A stretch of 64,000 bases of DNA from Clostridia bacterium (GTDB lineage: Bacteria; Bacillota; Clostridia; Oscillospirales; Acutalibacteraceae). A program made the translations under genes and the position numbers. Below are positions 27,674-36,544 of the stretch, one piece after another. Each line of letters begins with the position of its first letter. Positions within the stretch are counted from its first letter, which is position 1. The DNA lies in assembly GCA_017537365.1 (NCBI GenBank), contig JAFYKZ010000026.1, forward strand, positions 124,001-188,000, given 5' to 3'. The notes under the pieces were generated by a model that was not told where the DNA came from, made no database searches, and saw nothing but the letters and a program-made list of their open reading frames with translations.

Positions 27674-29687
27674 TATTGCCACTCCTTTCAAGTATCTTTT
27701 TATATGTATCGGAATTAGTTAAAGCAGTTTTAGAAGCTCCTAAAACCGATGAGAGTTTCCCGTCTTTTCTGATTTCAATAAGCCCTAATTCTAAAAGAGT
27801 TTTTAAGGCTATTCCTGTTTTGCCAAAACCGATTTTATTAGTAAAAATATATTTAACTCGATCAGGCAAAACGGGTGTTTCGAAAATAAATCTATAAATT
27901 TCGCCAACTTCTTCCCTCGTAGGACAAATTAGAGCAAAATCATTTTCTTTTTCGGCAAAGAAATCATTAAAAATTTCTATATCCTTGAATAATTTTTCAT
28001 CATCAACACCGCTTAAACGCATTGCTTTTATCTGGACAGAAATATTATATTCCTCGCGGTAAAAATTGGATTCAACATTAACAGCTAAATCAAGTATATC
28101 GGAAACTTCAAAGCAAAAATTATCGGGAGTAACACCAAATAATAAACACTGAAAAGTTGTTTCGTTTTTGCTAAAAAGAAGTCTTAAATGCTTTCCGTTT
28201 GCAATAGGGGTTATTCTTTCAAGTTTAACTCCAAACAAACCAAATAGAGGCGGTTTGTTTCCCTCCCCATAAGGCTCTAACATCTCTATTGCGAAAGCTA
28301 AGTCAATAGTTAATGCAGATGGGTTTAGCTTGCAATCTAATTTAATTTCGGGTGCAACATAACCGTTTTGTTTTGCAAATTCGTTTATTTTAATTCTGAA
28401 TTCGTCTATTTTTTCAGATTTTAAGGTTAATCCCGCCGCCTGAGAATGACCTCCGAATTTATCTAATAAATCTTCGCAAAACTTAATAGAATCATATAGT
28501 GAAAAACCTTCAATACTTCTACCCGAACCAATAGCTGTTTCACCGTCGCAAGATAAAAGTATACTGGGTGCGCCATATTTTTCAGATATTTTTGAAGCAA
28601 CAATTCCAACAACACCGTGATGCCAGTTTTCACCGCTAACTACAATAACACGGTCATATTTTAAATTGGATTTTTCTATTATTGAAACAGCTTCCTCGAA
28701 AATCTTTTTTTCGGTAGCCTGCCTTAAAGAGTTTTCTTTATCGATTTCATCAGCAATAGTTAATGCTTCCATCATATTGTCAGAAAGTAATAGCTCTACC
28801 GCGCGGTCTGCCTTACCCATTCTGCCTGCGGCATTGATACGAGGCACTAATCCAAAAGCAATTTTAGATGCATTTATATTCTTTTTATCAAGACCTGCAA
28901 TATTTATAAGCGCAGATAAACCTATAAAAGCATTATTTTTAAGCTTTTCTATTCCATATTTAATAATTGAACGATTTTCAGCGGTTACAGGCATAATATC
29001 ACCTACTACCGCTAAACTTAAAATATCTGCATAATCCGAGAGCAATTCCTCGGGTTCTTTATTTTCCATAACGCAAATAAGCCTGAAAACAACCTCTGCG
29101 CCGCAGATTTGCTTAAATTCAGAAACATCATCTGCTCTATGAGGGTCAACAACCGCCGCAGCAGACGGAAGAATATCATCAGGTAAATGATGGTCAGTAA
29201 CAACCACATCCACGCCCAAACTATTAGCAAGTTCAATTTCCTTATGGCATTTTATTCCGTTATCAACCGTTATAATCAGTTTAACACCGTTTTGAGCTAA
29301 GTATTTAACCGATTCGCAGTTCATACCATATCCCTCGTCAAATCGGCTAGGAATATAATAAACCGCATCGGCATTTCTAGACCTTAAATAACGTATAAGA
29401 ACAGCGGTTGCCGTAACACCGTCGCAATCGTAATCACCGTAAACTGCAATTTTATCGCCGTTTTCAATAACTGCATTAATTATATCTGCTGCTTTAATAA
29501 TATCGGCGGTATCCTTAGGGTCAGTAAAATTAGGCTCAGCATATAAAAATTCTTCTAGCTCCATAGGGTCTGTATACCCTCTGGCAGAGGCTATTAAGGC
29601 AACAATAGGGTCAATATCACATTCAAGTGCTAATTGCTTTGCAAGCACTTTATCATAGTCATTAACCAACCATTTTTTCATACCCAT
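27666..29687 (-). CDS. recJ: Single-stranded-DNA-specific exonuclease RecJ
   Basis: 673 residues. DHH-family motifs are DYDCDG at 85-90 and DHH at 165-167, with the DHHA1 domain (GSGRSIEGFSLYDSI, FGGHSQAAGLT) and an OB-fold after it. It degrades single-stranded DNA 5' to 3' in recombination and mismatch repair. The C-terminal 110 residues form the extra domain found in Firmicute RecJ. The order recJ-relA-dtd is conserved. A second ATG two codons in is an equally possible start. Confidence 0.96.
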   Translation of the reverse strand: MGMKKWLVNDYDKVLAKQLALECDIDPIVALIASARGYTDPMELEEFLYAEPNFTDPKDTADIIKAADIINAVIENGDKIAVYGDYDCDGVTATAVLIRYLRSRNADAVYYIPSRFDEGYGMNCESVKYLAQNGVKLIITVDNGIKCHKEIELANSLGVDVVVTDHHLPDDILPSAAAVVDPHRADDVSEFKQICGAEVVFRLICVMENKEPEELLSDYADILSLAVVGDIMPVTAENRSIIKYGIEKLKNNAFIGLSALINIAGLDKKNINASKIAFGLVPRINAAGRMGKADRAVELLLSDNMMEALTIADEIDKENSLRQATEKKIFEEAVSIIEKSNLKYDRVIVVSGENWHHGVVGIVASKISEKYGAPSILLSCDGETAIGSGRSIEGFSLYDSIKFCEDLLDKFGGHSQAAGLTLKSEKIDEFRIKINEFAKQNGYVAPEIKLDCKLNPSALTIDLAFAIEMLEPYGEGNKPPLFGLFGVKLERITPIANGKHLRLLFSKNETTFQCLLFGVTPDNFCFEVSDILDLAVNVESNFYREEYNISVQIKAMRLSGVDDEKLFKDIEIFNDFFAEKENDFALICPTREEVGEIYRFIFETPVLPDRVKYIFTNKIGFGKTGIALKTLLELGLIEIRKDGKLSSVLGASKTALTNSDTYKKILERSGNNE

Positions 29688-29799
29688 TTTACCACCGCCT
29701 TTTTATAAGCAAATACGCATAATTATACATAGTTTATTTTACCATTAAAGCTATATTTTTTCAATATTTTTTGATAAGTTTTTTAAAAGAAATTAAAAA

Positions 29800-29834
29800 A
29801 GTACTGCCCCAGAATTATTTTTTGAGACAGTACT
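29800..29834 (-). terminator. Terminator after ylmC
   Basis: AGTACTG and CAGTACT enclose a long loop with partial inner pairing, followed by TTTTTTAATTT on the minus strand, just after the stop at 29840. Confidence 0.7.
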
Positions 29835-29839
29835 ATAAT

Positions 29840-30115
29840 TTACATTTTATTTCTTTTTAAAAATCTAGTGAAAAAATCAGGGTCGGTATTTACTAAAACA
29901 GTTTCGTTTCCAATAACCGAGATATCTTCCCAAGGAATAATTATATCTTCTTCTCTGCCCAGAAGTCCTAAAATTTTTGGTCTTCCATATATAATTATTG
30001 ATATAAGTCTACCGCTTGAAGTATCAAGCTCAACATCCGATACATACCCTAAAACGCAACCGTTTTTAACACAAACAACCTGCTTATTCTTTAAATCAAC
30101 TATTCTGCAACTCAT
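29840..30115 (-). CDS. ylmC: YlmC/YmxH-family PRC-barrel sporulation protein
   Basis: 91 residues from the ATG at 30115, which follows GGTGA by 5 bases. A single PRC-barrel fold: MSCRIVDLKNKQVVCV, GYVSDVELDTSSGRL, IIPWEDISVIG. Members of this family are widespread in spore formers and one is made under sporulation control; the molecular role is not settled. It is a short separate transcription unit ending at the hairpin at 29800. Confidence 0.87.
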   Translation of the reverse strand: MSCRIVDLKNKQVVCVKNGCVLGYVSDVELDTSSGRLISIIIYGRPKILGLLGREEDIIIPWEDISVIGNETVLVNTDPDFFTRFLKRNKM

Positions 30116-30157
30116 AATTATCACCATAAAAATAATATGCAGAAAGAGTTAATATTA

Positions 30158-31012
30158 TTAGTCGTTAAAAACCAATTCCTCGTCGCCGTCTTCGTCGGAA
30201 TTTTCATCCTCGTCCTCAGGAATTTCGAGACCTAAATCACGGCGCTTTTCAATATCTTCTTCAGGATGTTCAAGATAATAAGGCTCAATAATATATTTCT
30301 TTATAGGTGGGAAAACGATATATTGAATAAGCAAATACTTAAATCCTGGCAATACCATAGTAAGCAAAGCAAATTCTAAGAATAAGCAAATGAAAATTAT
30401 TTGATTAACTCCTATTGAAGCTAATAAGAAAGGCAATGCGATTAAACCGGCATAGATTAAGGTTATCAATAAAAATCCGCCAAGATTTTTTAAGAAATTA
30501 ATAAAAACAAATCTAAAACTATTCATATAAATTTGTTTAATTGAAAACTTAAAGGTTATGAGCAAGGTCCAAATATAATATTTCATTATACTGAAAATCA
30601 ATATTATCGCAAAAACCATACCGAGACCAACGGTTTGCGCAAGACCTTCTTTAACGAATTTATAGAAAAAATAAACATCGAAAACAAGCAAGAATGTAAC
30701 AAAATTATTTATAATACCAACAATAAGCGCTTGCTTCCAATTCTTCTTTATGGTTTCAAAAAAGTCGCTCAGACCAAAAGAATGTTTATCGCGCGCGGTG
30801 TTTCTTGTAACATTAGTGATACCAACTGCCGCCAAACCGCTAGTTATAAGTGGTAACGATAAAATACAATAAACAATATTTATTGTTATAAATTTCCAAA
30901 AGTTTCTGAAAAAGGTTTCAAAAAACACAACAAATGTTTTTTTCTTAGGTGCATTTTTAGAAATTCCGGGACCCTCTTTTTCATAATTAAATAAACCAAA
31001 AAAACCTGCCAT
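30158..31012 (-). CDS. DUF624 family membrane protein
   Basis: 284 residues with a conserved start (MAGFFGLFNYEKEGPGI), about six membrane helices and a strongly acidic C-terminal tail (EDEDENSDEDGDEE). This matches DUF624/YesL-like proteins, which in Firmicutes often lie near carbohydrate transporters; no such genes are here. It begins 2 bases after another membrane protein gene, so the two may act together. Function unknown. Confidence 0.82.
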   Translation of the reverse strand: MAGFFGLFNYEKEGPGISKNAPKKKTFVVFFETFFRNFWKFITINIVYCILSLPLITSGLAAVGITNVTRNTARDKHSFGLSDFFETIKKNWKQALIVGIINNFVTFLLVFDVYFFYKFVKEGLAQTVGLGMVFAIILIFSIMKYYIWTLLITFKFSIKQIYMNSFRFVFINFLKNLGGFLLITLIYAGLIALPFLLASIGVNQIIFICLFLEFALLTMVLPGFKYLLIQYIVFPPIKKYIIEPYYLEHPEEDIEKRRDLGLEIPEDEDENSDEDGDEELVFND

Positions 31013-31014
31013 TT

Positions 31015-31743
31015 TTAATTCTCCTGTTTGTTCTTTTTATAAATTAGCTTTTCGCTGATTGAAATATTCTTATATCCTAAAAGATATGCAAAAGTAGTTA
31101 TAATCGGGATTATAGCCTGCAAAGAAAGCATACCTAAATACTGCAAAATATTAAGCTCGTTTGCATATATTAAATCACCGCATATAAGCCCAGAAAAACC
31201 ATAACTAAATGCATTAGCAAGCCTATAATAAGCAATCGGGAAACCTTTTAAAATATTGTCTTTTGTTATAAATATAAATAATAGAGCTATAACCGCAGGA
31301 ATTATCGCAAAAAGACCTATTTTGAGACCTTTCAGTTTATCCTCTTTTTCGCGTTTAAAAGAAACCGCGTTAAGATTTTTAAAACCAAAATGCCAAATTT
31401 CAGGATATAATAAAGATGCGGTTAAAATCAAGCATAATAGCTGAATAGTAAGAAGCACAGCAGTATCAGCCGCAGGCTGTAATCTTTTTATGTAAGACTC
31501 TTTAACTGTAAAACCTTTTGCTTCATATTCAGCTTTTAAAAGGTCTTCCCCGTCTTTAAAATTATGAACATAGTTTTCGGTTGTTTTACCGTCCTCACTG
31601 GTGCAGATAGCAGTATATCCTATTTGTTTACCAAAAAGGTCGGTCGAAACAAAGGCCAAAGAAACAGCCAAAACAATACACATAATATTAACTAAAACAA
31701 GTTTAATTAATGTTTTACCTGAATATTTTAAAATTTCTTTCAA
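31015..31743 (-). CDS. Membrane protein of unknown function
   Basis: 242 residues from a TTG at 31743, preceded by AGGTGAT. The longer frame starts at a TTG that would lie at or before the transcription start set by the promoter at 31772-31800. About five membrane helices are visible, with a 60-residue outer loop after the first (ICTSEDGKTTENYV). No family is recognised. It stands directly upstream of the DUF624 gene and is probably co-transcribed with it. Confidence 0.72.
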   Translation of the reverse strand: MKEILKYSGKTLIKLVLVNIMCIVLAVSLAFVSTDLFGKQIGYTAICTSEDGKTTENYVHNFKDGEDLLKAEYEAKGFTVKESYIKRLQPAADTAVLLTIQLLCLILTASLLYPEIWHFGFKNLNAVSFKREKEDKLKGLKIGLFAIIPAVIALLFIFITKDNILKGFPIAYYRLANAFSYGFSGLICGDLIYANELNILQYLGMLSLQAIIPIITTFAYLLGYKNISISEKLIYKKNKQEN

Positions 31744-31771
31744 TTTATCACCTAAAAAACAAATATACAAT

Positions 31772-31800
31772 ATTATATTATATTTAAATTAAAAAAGCAA
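31772..31800 (-). promoter_or_regulatory. Promoter of the membrane-protein pair
   Basis: On the minus strand TTGCTT (31795-31800), a 17-base spacer and TATAAT (31772-31777). The -35 box lies in the 3' arm of the terminator of the gene before it, so the two units are packed tightly. Confidence 0.65.
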
Positions 31801-31819
31801 GAGGTTTTAGCTCTTGCTT
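31795..31819 (-). terminator. Terminator overlapping the stop codon of the small membrane protein
   Basis: AAGCAAGAG and CTCTTGCTT form a 9-bp stem with a 7-base loop, followed by six T on the minus strand. The stem begins inside the TAA codon at 31818. Confidence 0.85.
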
Positions 31820-32090
31820 AGGTTAATATTAAAATAATGGTGATTGCCAAGGCTAAAAATAATACCGATGATAAAGAAATTAAGAAAATTCTGCGTTTTA
31901 GTATTCTTTTTCTAAGGCTTTTTTTAGCCGCCGCTTTATTATAATTAAAACAAAACTCGCTAGCCGCTCTTTTTAGATGTTTTGCGTTCAAATTTCCGTA
32001 TTCGGGAGAAACATAAAACACTATTTTATCAAAAAAACGGCTTCCCGTCTGGTTAACCTCGATAATCGTTTTGCTTACACCTTTTACCAT
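31818..32090 (-). CDS. Small tail-anchored protein of unknown function
   Basis: 90 residues: a soluble N-terminal part of about 60 residues rich in Lys/Arg (KKSLRKRILKRR) and a C-terminal hydrophobic helix (about 67-90) that would anchor it in the membrane with the basic side inside. No family is recognised. GAGGT lies 7 bases before the ATG. The leader contains sequences complementary to that site (see the regulatory entry). Confidence 0.7.
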   Translation of the reverse strand: MVKGVSKTIIEVNQTGSRFFDKIVFYVSPEYGNLNAKHLKRAASEFCFNYNKAAAKKSLRKRILKRRIFLISLSSVLFLALAITIILILT

Positions 32091-32098
32091 ATTTTTTA

Positions 32099-32136
32099 CC
32101 TCTTTTTATGATTTATAAAGAGTTTTAACAAAGAGG
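32099..32136 (-). promoter_or_regulatory. Possible ribosome-site-masking hairpin in a leader
   Basis: On the minus strand CCTCTTT (32130-32136) and a second CTCTTT (32117-32122) can each pair with the AAAGAGG ribosome-binding region (32099-32105) of the small protein gene. Two mutually exclusive hairpins are thus possible. Seen in sequence only; function is inference. Confidence 0.4.
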
Positions 32137-32164
32137 CATAAAATTATTCAGTTAACATAAAAAA

Positions 32165-32233
32165 GTGGATAACTCGGTGGAAAAGGTGGATAAAGTCAAT
32201 ATTTATCGCGATTTTTTTATCAACTTATCCACA
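32165..32233. promoter_or_regulatory. Cluster of three DnaA-box-like sites
   Basis: The octamer TTATCCAC occurs three times in 69 bases: a full TTATCCACA at 32225-32233 on the plus strand and two on the minus strand at 32165-32172 and 32186-32193. The nine-base site equals the high-affinity DnaA box. The region is AT-rich and non-coding. No dnaA or dnaN gene is near, so this is more likely a DnaA-regulated or DnaA-titrating site than the origin. Confidence 0.5.
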
Positions 32234-32263
32234 TTTTTGTCGAATTATGTAAACGAAAGTAAC

Positions 32264-32953
32264 CTATTCATAATATCTTCCATTTAAGAAAGCAATAGTT
32301 TTTTCAACCGAATCTCTGCATTCTTTTGCATCGGATTCGGTCTTGTTTGCCCTGTAATCATATATAGTGCAGTACTCTGAAAGCTGAGCATACAAATCCT
32401 TGGAATAATCCCCTGTTATTCGGGTTAAATTCTTTGAAAATTCTCCGTAATAAGACCGCATTTTCTTCTTATTAGCGCCTGCCATTAGTCGCTCGAAATG
32501 TGGCAAACAATACATATCCTGATTATTAAACAGCTCTCTGAAATCTCTCTCGTTCTCATAGCAACGGTAGATAGTTTCAATCATACGCGAAAGTCCGTAT
32601 TCAATTTTATCGCATATAAAACAGCTATCCGATATATTTGCCGCCTTTTCACCTCTTTTAGATTGCGAAACAAAAATATTTTTTGTAAAAACATTTTTGT
32701 TAACCTCGTCGATATGAGTTTGAAGCATTAAAGCCAGTTGAAGTCTGCCCCTATGAGACATCATTTTCGAAAAATGCTCCTCGCAAAAGCCAACTTTATT
32801 AGTTTCAATTCTAACATCGGGCTCCATCATTGCATCGCCCATAATATAATCAATTATGCGCTCTTCAATAGTGTCTCTCATTCGGCATAAAGGACAACCG
32901 TCATTAACCTCAAAAACTTCACTGACGGGTATGGTGCAAATATCATCTCTCAT
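32264..32953 (-). CDS. DUF6062-type Cys-rich protein
   Basis: 229 residues. Pairs of Cys/His are regularly placed: GCPLCRM (about 19-23), GFCEEHF (about 57), SCFICDKIE (about 111) and YCLPHF (about 151), which suggests two similar metal- or thiol-based modules in tandem. It looks like the DUF6062 family of gut Clostridia, whose function is not known to me. No signal peptide or membrane helix. It is divergent from ogg and faces the DnaA-box region at its end. Confidence 0.7.
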   Translation of the reverse strand: MRDDICTIPVSEVFEVNDGCPLCRMRDTIEERIIDYIMGDAMMEPDVRIETNKVGFCEEHFSKMMSHRGRLQLALMLQTHIDEVNKNVFTKNIFVSQSKRGEKAANISDSCFICDKIEYGLSRMIETIYRCYENERDFRELFNNQDMYCLPHFERLMAGANKKKMRSYYGEFSKNLTRITGDYSKDLYAQLSEYCTIYDYRANKTESDAKECRDSVEKTIAFLNGRYYE

Positions 32954-32984
32954 AAAACATATATTCCTTTCGTTTTAAAAACTA

Positions 32985-33012
32985 TTTACATTTAAATTAA
33001 AAATGTTATAAT
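32985..33012 (+). promoter_or_regulatory. Promoter of ogg
   Basis: TTTACA (32985-32990), a 16-base spacer and TATAAT (33007-33012). Transcription would begin near 33019, which excludes the TTG at 33017 as start and supports the one at 33029. Confidence 0.65.
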
Positions 33013-33028
33013 ATCATTGGTGATAAAA

Positions 33029-33862
33029 TTGAATTATAAAGAACTAAACAATAATATCTACATAGAGAATTTATCCTGTTTTGACCTGAAACAAACTCTT
33101 GATTGCGGTCAGGCATTCAGGTGGGAAGAAATTGGCGATAATATATGGTCGGGAGTTGCATTCGGCAAGCTTTTAAAGCTTGAAAAAACCGCCGATAATA
33201 TAATTATTTTATACAATACTTCACTATCCGATTTTGAAAACATTTGGTTTGATTATTTTGATTTTCAAAGAAATTATGATGAAATTATAACAAAAATAAG
33301 CCAAAATCCAATACTTAAATCCGCCTCAGAATATGGAAAAGGCATCAGAGTTTTAAATCAAGAGCCTTGGGAAACCTTATGCTCGTTTATTATATCTCAA
33401 AACAATAATATTAAGCGAATTAAAGGTATTGTTAACAGGCTTTGCGAGAATTTCGGCGAGGATAAGGGCGGATATTTTTCTTTCCCAACCGCAGAAAAAA
33501 TCGCAAGTCTTAGCCTTGAAGATTTAGCGGTTTTGCGCTCGGGTTTCAGAGCAAAATATATTCTCGATGCCGCAAAAAAGGTTGCAAGCGGAGAGATTGA
33601 TTTAGGAAATCTTAAAAATATGACTGTTGACGAAGCCAGAAACGAGCTTATGAAAATAAAAGGTGTTGGCCCTAAGGTTGCCGATTGCGCTCTGTTATTT
33701 TCTCATAGGCATATTGAGGCATTTCCAAAAGATGTTTGGATTAAACGCGCTTTGGAAGTGCTTTTCGGCGGCGAATTACCAGAAGAAGCTTGCGAATATG
33801 CAGGTATTGTTCAACAATATATATTCTTTTATGCGCGCGAAACCAAGCTTAAAATAGATTAA
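33029..33862 (+). CDS. ogg: 8-oxoguanine DNA glycosylase/lyase
   Basis: 277 residues from TTG at 33029, preceded by GGTGAT. An OGG1-type N-terminal domain (DCGQAFRWEE) is followed by the helix-hairpin-helix catalytic domain (LCSFIISQNNNIKRI; KIKGVGPKVADCALL). The catalytic Lys216 and Asp235 (FPKDVWI) align with Lys249 and Asp268 of human OGG1. It removes 8-oxoguanine paired with C and nicks the strand. Its stop codon shares the palindrome TTAA with the stop of the convergent ttcA-like gene. Confidence 0.93.
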   Translation: MNYKELNNNIYIENLSCFDLKQTLDCGQAFRWEEIGDNIWSGVAFGKLLKLEKTADNIIILYNTSLSDFENIWFDYFDFQRNYDEIITKISQNPILKSASEYGKGIRVLNQEPWETLCSFIISQNNNIKRIKGIVNRLCENFGEDKGGYFSFPTAEKIASLSLEDLAVLRSGFRAKYILDAAKKVASGEIDLGNLKNMTVDEARNELMKIKGVGPKVADCALLFSHRHIEAFPKDVWIKRALEVLFGGELPEEACEYAGIVQQYIFFYARETKLKID

Positions 33863-34695
33863 TATTTTTCTAAAAATGTATGAACTTCACCGTTATCGCG
33901 GTCTCTCCAACCGGGTATGGTTGCCATATTTACATTATGCAAACTCCGAAAGATGTTGTCATCAGCTTCGGGGTTTTGCTTTTTTATATCAGCAATCAAC
34001 TGCTTAATTTCTTTTCGTTTAGACATAAGCTCAATATCAGCGTTTTTAGCGGTCATTTTACAAGCGCATTGCAAAAATTCAAGCTCGTTTGCCTTTGCCC
34101 ATTTAATAATATCATTTTCCTTTATCTTATATAAAGGTCTTATTAACTCCATACCCTCAAAATTAGTGCTATGAAGCTTAGGAAGCATTGTTTTTATTTC
34201 GGAAGAATATGTCATACTCATTATAACAGTCTCGATAACATCGTTAAAATGGTGTCCCAAAGCGATTTTGTTACAACCTAAGGACTTTGCCTTACTATAA
34301 AGCGCACCGCGTCTCATACGTGCACAGAGGTAACAGGGCGAGCCTCCTACCCTATCAGTAACCTCGAAAATATCACTTTCAAAAATATGAACATCCAAAT
34401 TAAGTATTTTTGCATTATGCTCTATTAAAGCTCGGTTTTCAGGCGCATAACCGGGGTCCATAACAAGATAAATAAGTTCAAAAGGCACTTTTGAATGAAT
34501 TTGAAGCTGCCTTAAACAACAAGCCATAAGCACCGAATCTTTACCGCCCGAAATGCAAACGGCAATTTTATCATTTTCGCTTATAAGCTCATATTCCTGA
34601 ACTGCGGCAACAAAATTATTCCAAATATCCTTGCGATAAGTTTTAATTATACTTCTTTGAACTTCAACATGTTTTTCTAGTTTTCTATCAGCCAA
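33859..34695 (-). CDS. TtcA-like tRNA 2-thiocytidine synthetase (PP-loop)
   Basis: 278 residues from TTG at 34695, which follows AGGAG by 7 bases; the longer frame runs back through the terminator hairpin. The PP-loop SGGKDS is at 49-54, the Cys pair at C121/C124 (CYLCARMRRG), GHHFNDVIET follows and a further Cys region (QCACKMT) is near residue 208. This matches TtcA, which thiolates cytidine 32 of some tRNAs using an iron-sulfur cluster. Only a few bases separate its start from the hydrogenase terminator, so its promoter is unclear. Confidence 0.87.
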   Translation of the reverse strand: MADRKLEKHVEVQRSIIKTYRKDIWNNFVAAVQEYELISENDKIAVCISGGKDSVLMACCLRQLQIHSKVPFELIYLVMDPGYAPENRALIEHNAKILNLDVHIFESDIFEVTDRVGGSPCYLCARMRRGALYSKAKSLGCNKIALGHHFNDVIETVIMSMTYSSEIKTMLPKLHSTNFEGMELIRPLYKIKENDIIKWAKANELEFLQCACKMTAKNADIELMSKRKEIKQLIADIKKQNPEADDNIFRSLHNVNMATIPGWRDRDNGEVHTFLEKY

Positions 34696-34712
34696 AATAA
34701 AACTCCTAAAAC

Positions 34713-34754
34713 AAAAAATCTCTGTTACAATTATACCTGTAACAGAGATTTTTT
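34713..34754 (-). terminator. Terminator of the hydrogenase operon
   Basis: A perfect 17-bp inverted repeat (AAAAAATCTCTGTTACA and complement) with an 8-base loop, T-rich on both sides. It lies 20 bases after the hydA stop and ends only 18 bases before the ttcA-like start. Confidence 0.9.
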
Positions 34755-34773
34755 TCAACAATTAATTATTAAA

Positions 34774-36525
34774 TTATTTGCCGTATTTCTCACGAGCTAC
34801 ATAGCTTGTGTGCAAATCGTGATGAGCTTTATGACCGCCGAAACCATCATACCACTCTTCATAGAGCTTCTTAACAACAGGAGATTCATGAGACTTTCTT
34901 AAAGTCATAGCTGCATCCTGGTCATAAAGAGCCTTTGCGCGAACTGCTTTAAGGTCAACAGTATCGCGAACATATTGAGGTTGAATAGGTTGACCGCCGC
35001 CGTTTACGCAACCGCCGGGGCATCCCATAATCTCAACAAAGGTCCAACCATCAGGGTTGCCTGCCTTCATTCTATCCATAACAACCTTAGCAGCTGCTGC
35101 ACCAGAAGCTACGGCAACCTTAATATCAGAACCATTGATATTAACAGTAGCTTGCTTTAAGCCCTGTGTTCCGCGAAGAGCGGTGAAATCAATTTCAGTG
35201 TTATCTTTGCCTGTTAACCAGTCATTAGCAGTTCTTAAAGCCGCTTCCATAACACCGCCGGTAGCACCGAATATAACAGCCGCACCGGTATCTTCACCTA
35301 ACGGATTATCAAATTCTTCATCGGGAAGAGCTGCGAAGTTTAAGCCTGCACGCATAATCATTCTTGATAATTCACGAGTTGTTATAGCAATATCAACATC
35401 AGGAACACCTGCGGCAGATTGGTCTTCACGACCGATTTCAAACTTCTTAGCGGTACAAGGCATAACAGATACAGAAACGATATCCTTAGCATCAATACCC
35501 ATTTTTTCTGCATAATAGGTCTTGATAACTGCGCCTGCCATCTGCTGAGGAGATTTACAGGTTGATAGATGGTTAATCATATCAGGATAGTAATACTCGC
35601 AGAATTTAACCCAACCGGGTGAGCAAGAAGTAATCATCGGGAGAACACCGTTGTTCTTAATTCTATCAACAAGCTCGTTAGCCTCTTCGATAATGGTAAG
35701 GTCAGCCGCAAAGTCGGTATCAAATACTTTATCGAAACCAAGTCTTCTGAGAGCTGCAACCATTTTGCCCTCAACATTAGTGCCGATAGGCATATCGAAG
35801 CACTCGCCGAGAGTAGCTCTGATGGAAGGAGCTGTTTGAACAACAACATGTTTGCTTGGGTCTGCAAGAGCTTCCCAAATCTTATCGGTATCATCTTTTT
35901 CAACTAATGCACCGGTAGGACATACAGCAGTACATTGACCGCAAGAAATACAAGGAACATTAGAAAGACCAACCTCAAACGGAGTACCGATATTGGTATC
36001 AATACCGCGGTTGTTAGCACCGATAACTCCAACATACTGTTCTTCGCAAACAGCAACACAACGACGGCAAAGCACACACTTGTTATTATCGCGAACTAAG
36101 TGTGGAGTTGAGCAATCAAGCTCGTATTCGGGCTTGAAACCGCCAAAAGCATTTTCATCAACACCGTAATCACGGCAGAGCTTTTGAAGCTCACAGTTGG
36201 TTGAACGAACGCAAGAAAGACATTTCTTTTCGTGGGTTGAAAGAATAAGCTCTAAGGTTGTTTTTCTAGCCTTCTGAATTTTTTCAGTGTTGGTTAAGAT
36301 TTCCATACCCTCAGTTGCAGGATAAACGCAAGCGGTTACAATACGGAAACCTCTACCCTCATTAACCTCAACAACGCAAATACGGCAAGCACCGATTTCG
36401 TTCTTTTCCTTCATATAGCAAAGTGTTGGAATTTCAACACCGGCAGCACGGGCTGCATCTAATACAGTAGAGCCCTTTGGTACGCTAACTGCAATACCAT
36501 TAATTTTAACATTTATCATATCCAT
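34774..36525 (-). CDS. hydA: Catalytic subunit of NADH-linked [FeFe] hydrogenase
   Basis: 583 residues. A [2Fe-2S] domain (C36, C47, C50, C66) is followed by a His-Cys3 cluster domain (H98, C102, C105, C111), two [4Fe-4S] motifs (C150-C160 and C192-C202) and the H-cluster domain. The three signatures are intact: L1 TSCSPGW (C301), L2 MPCTAKKFE (C357) and L3 MGCPGGCVNGGGQP (C502, C506), with the small-subunit motif after it. This is the A-type catalytic subunit of multimeric, often electron-bifurcating, hydrogenases that evolve H2 from NADH and reduced ferredoxin. It is the last gene of the operon. Confidence 0.95.
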   Translation of the reverse strand: MDMINVKINGIAVSVPKGSTVLDAARAAGVEIPTLCYMKEKNEIGACRICVVEVNEGRGFRIVTACVYPATEGMEILTNTEKIQKARKTTLELILSTHEKKCLSCVRSTNCELQKLCRDYGVDENAFGGFKPEYELDCSTPHLVRDNNKCVLCRRCVAVCEEQYVGVIGANNRGIDTNIGTPFEVGLSNVPCISCGQCTAVCPTGALVEKDDTDKIWEALADPSKHVVVQTAPSIRATLGECFDMPIGTNVEGKMVAALRRLGFDKVFDTDFAADLTIIEEANELVDRIKNNGVLPMITSCSPGWVKFCEYYYPDMINHLSTCKSPQQMAGAVIKTYYAEKMGIDAKDIVSVSVMPCTAKKFEIGREDQSAAGVPDVDIAITTRELSRMIMRAGLNFAALPDEEFDNPLGEDTGAAVIFGATGGVMEAALRTANDWLTGKDNTEIDFTALRGTQGLKQATVNINGSDIKVAVASGAAAAKVVMDRMKAGNPDGWTFVEIMGCPGGCVNGGGQPIQPQYVRDTVDLKAVRAKALYDQDAAMTLRKSHESPVVKKLYEEWYDGFGGHKAHHDLHTSYVAREKYGK

Positions 36526-36544
36526 TATAATTCAGGCTCCTTTC

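Noticed and set aside
32165..32233. Chromosomal replication origin
   Set aside because: DnaA-box-like sites are present, but dnaA, dnaN, rpmH and gyrase genes are not near, and only three boxes are found.
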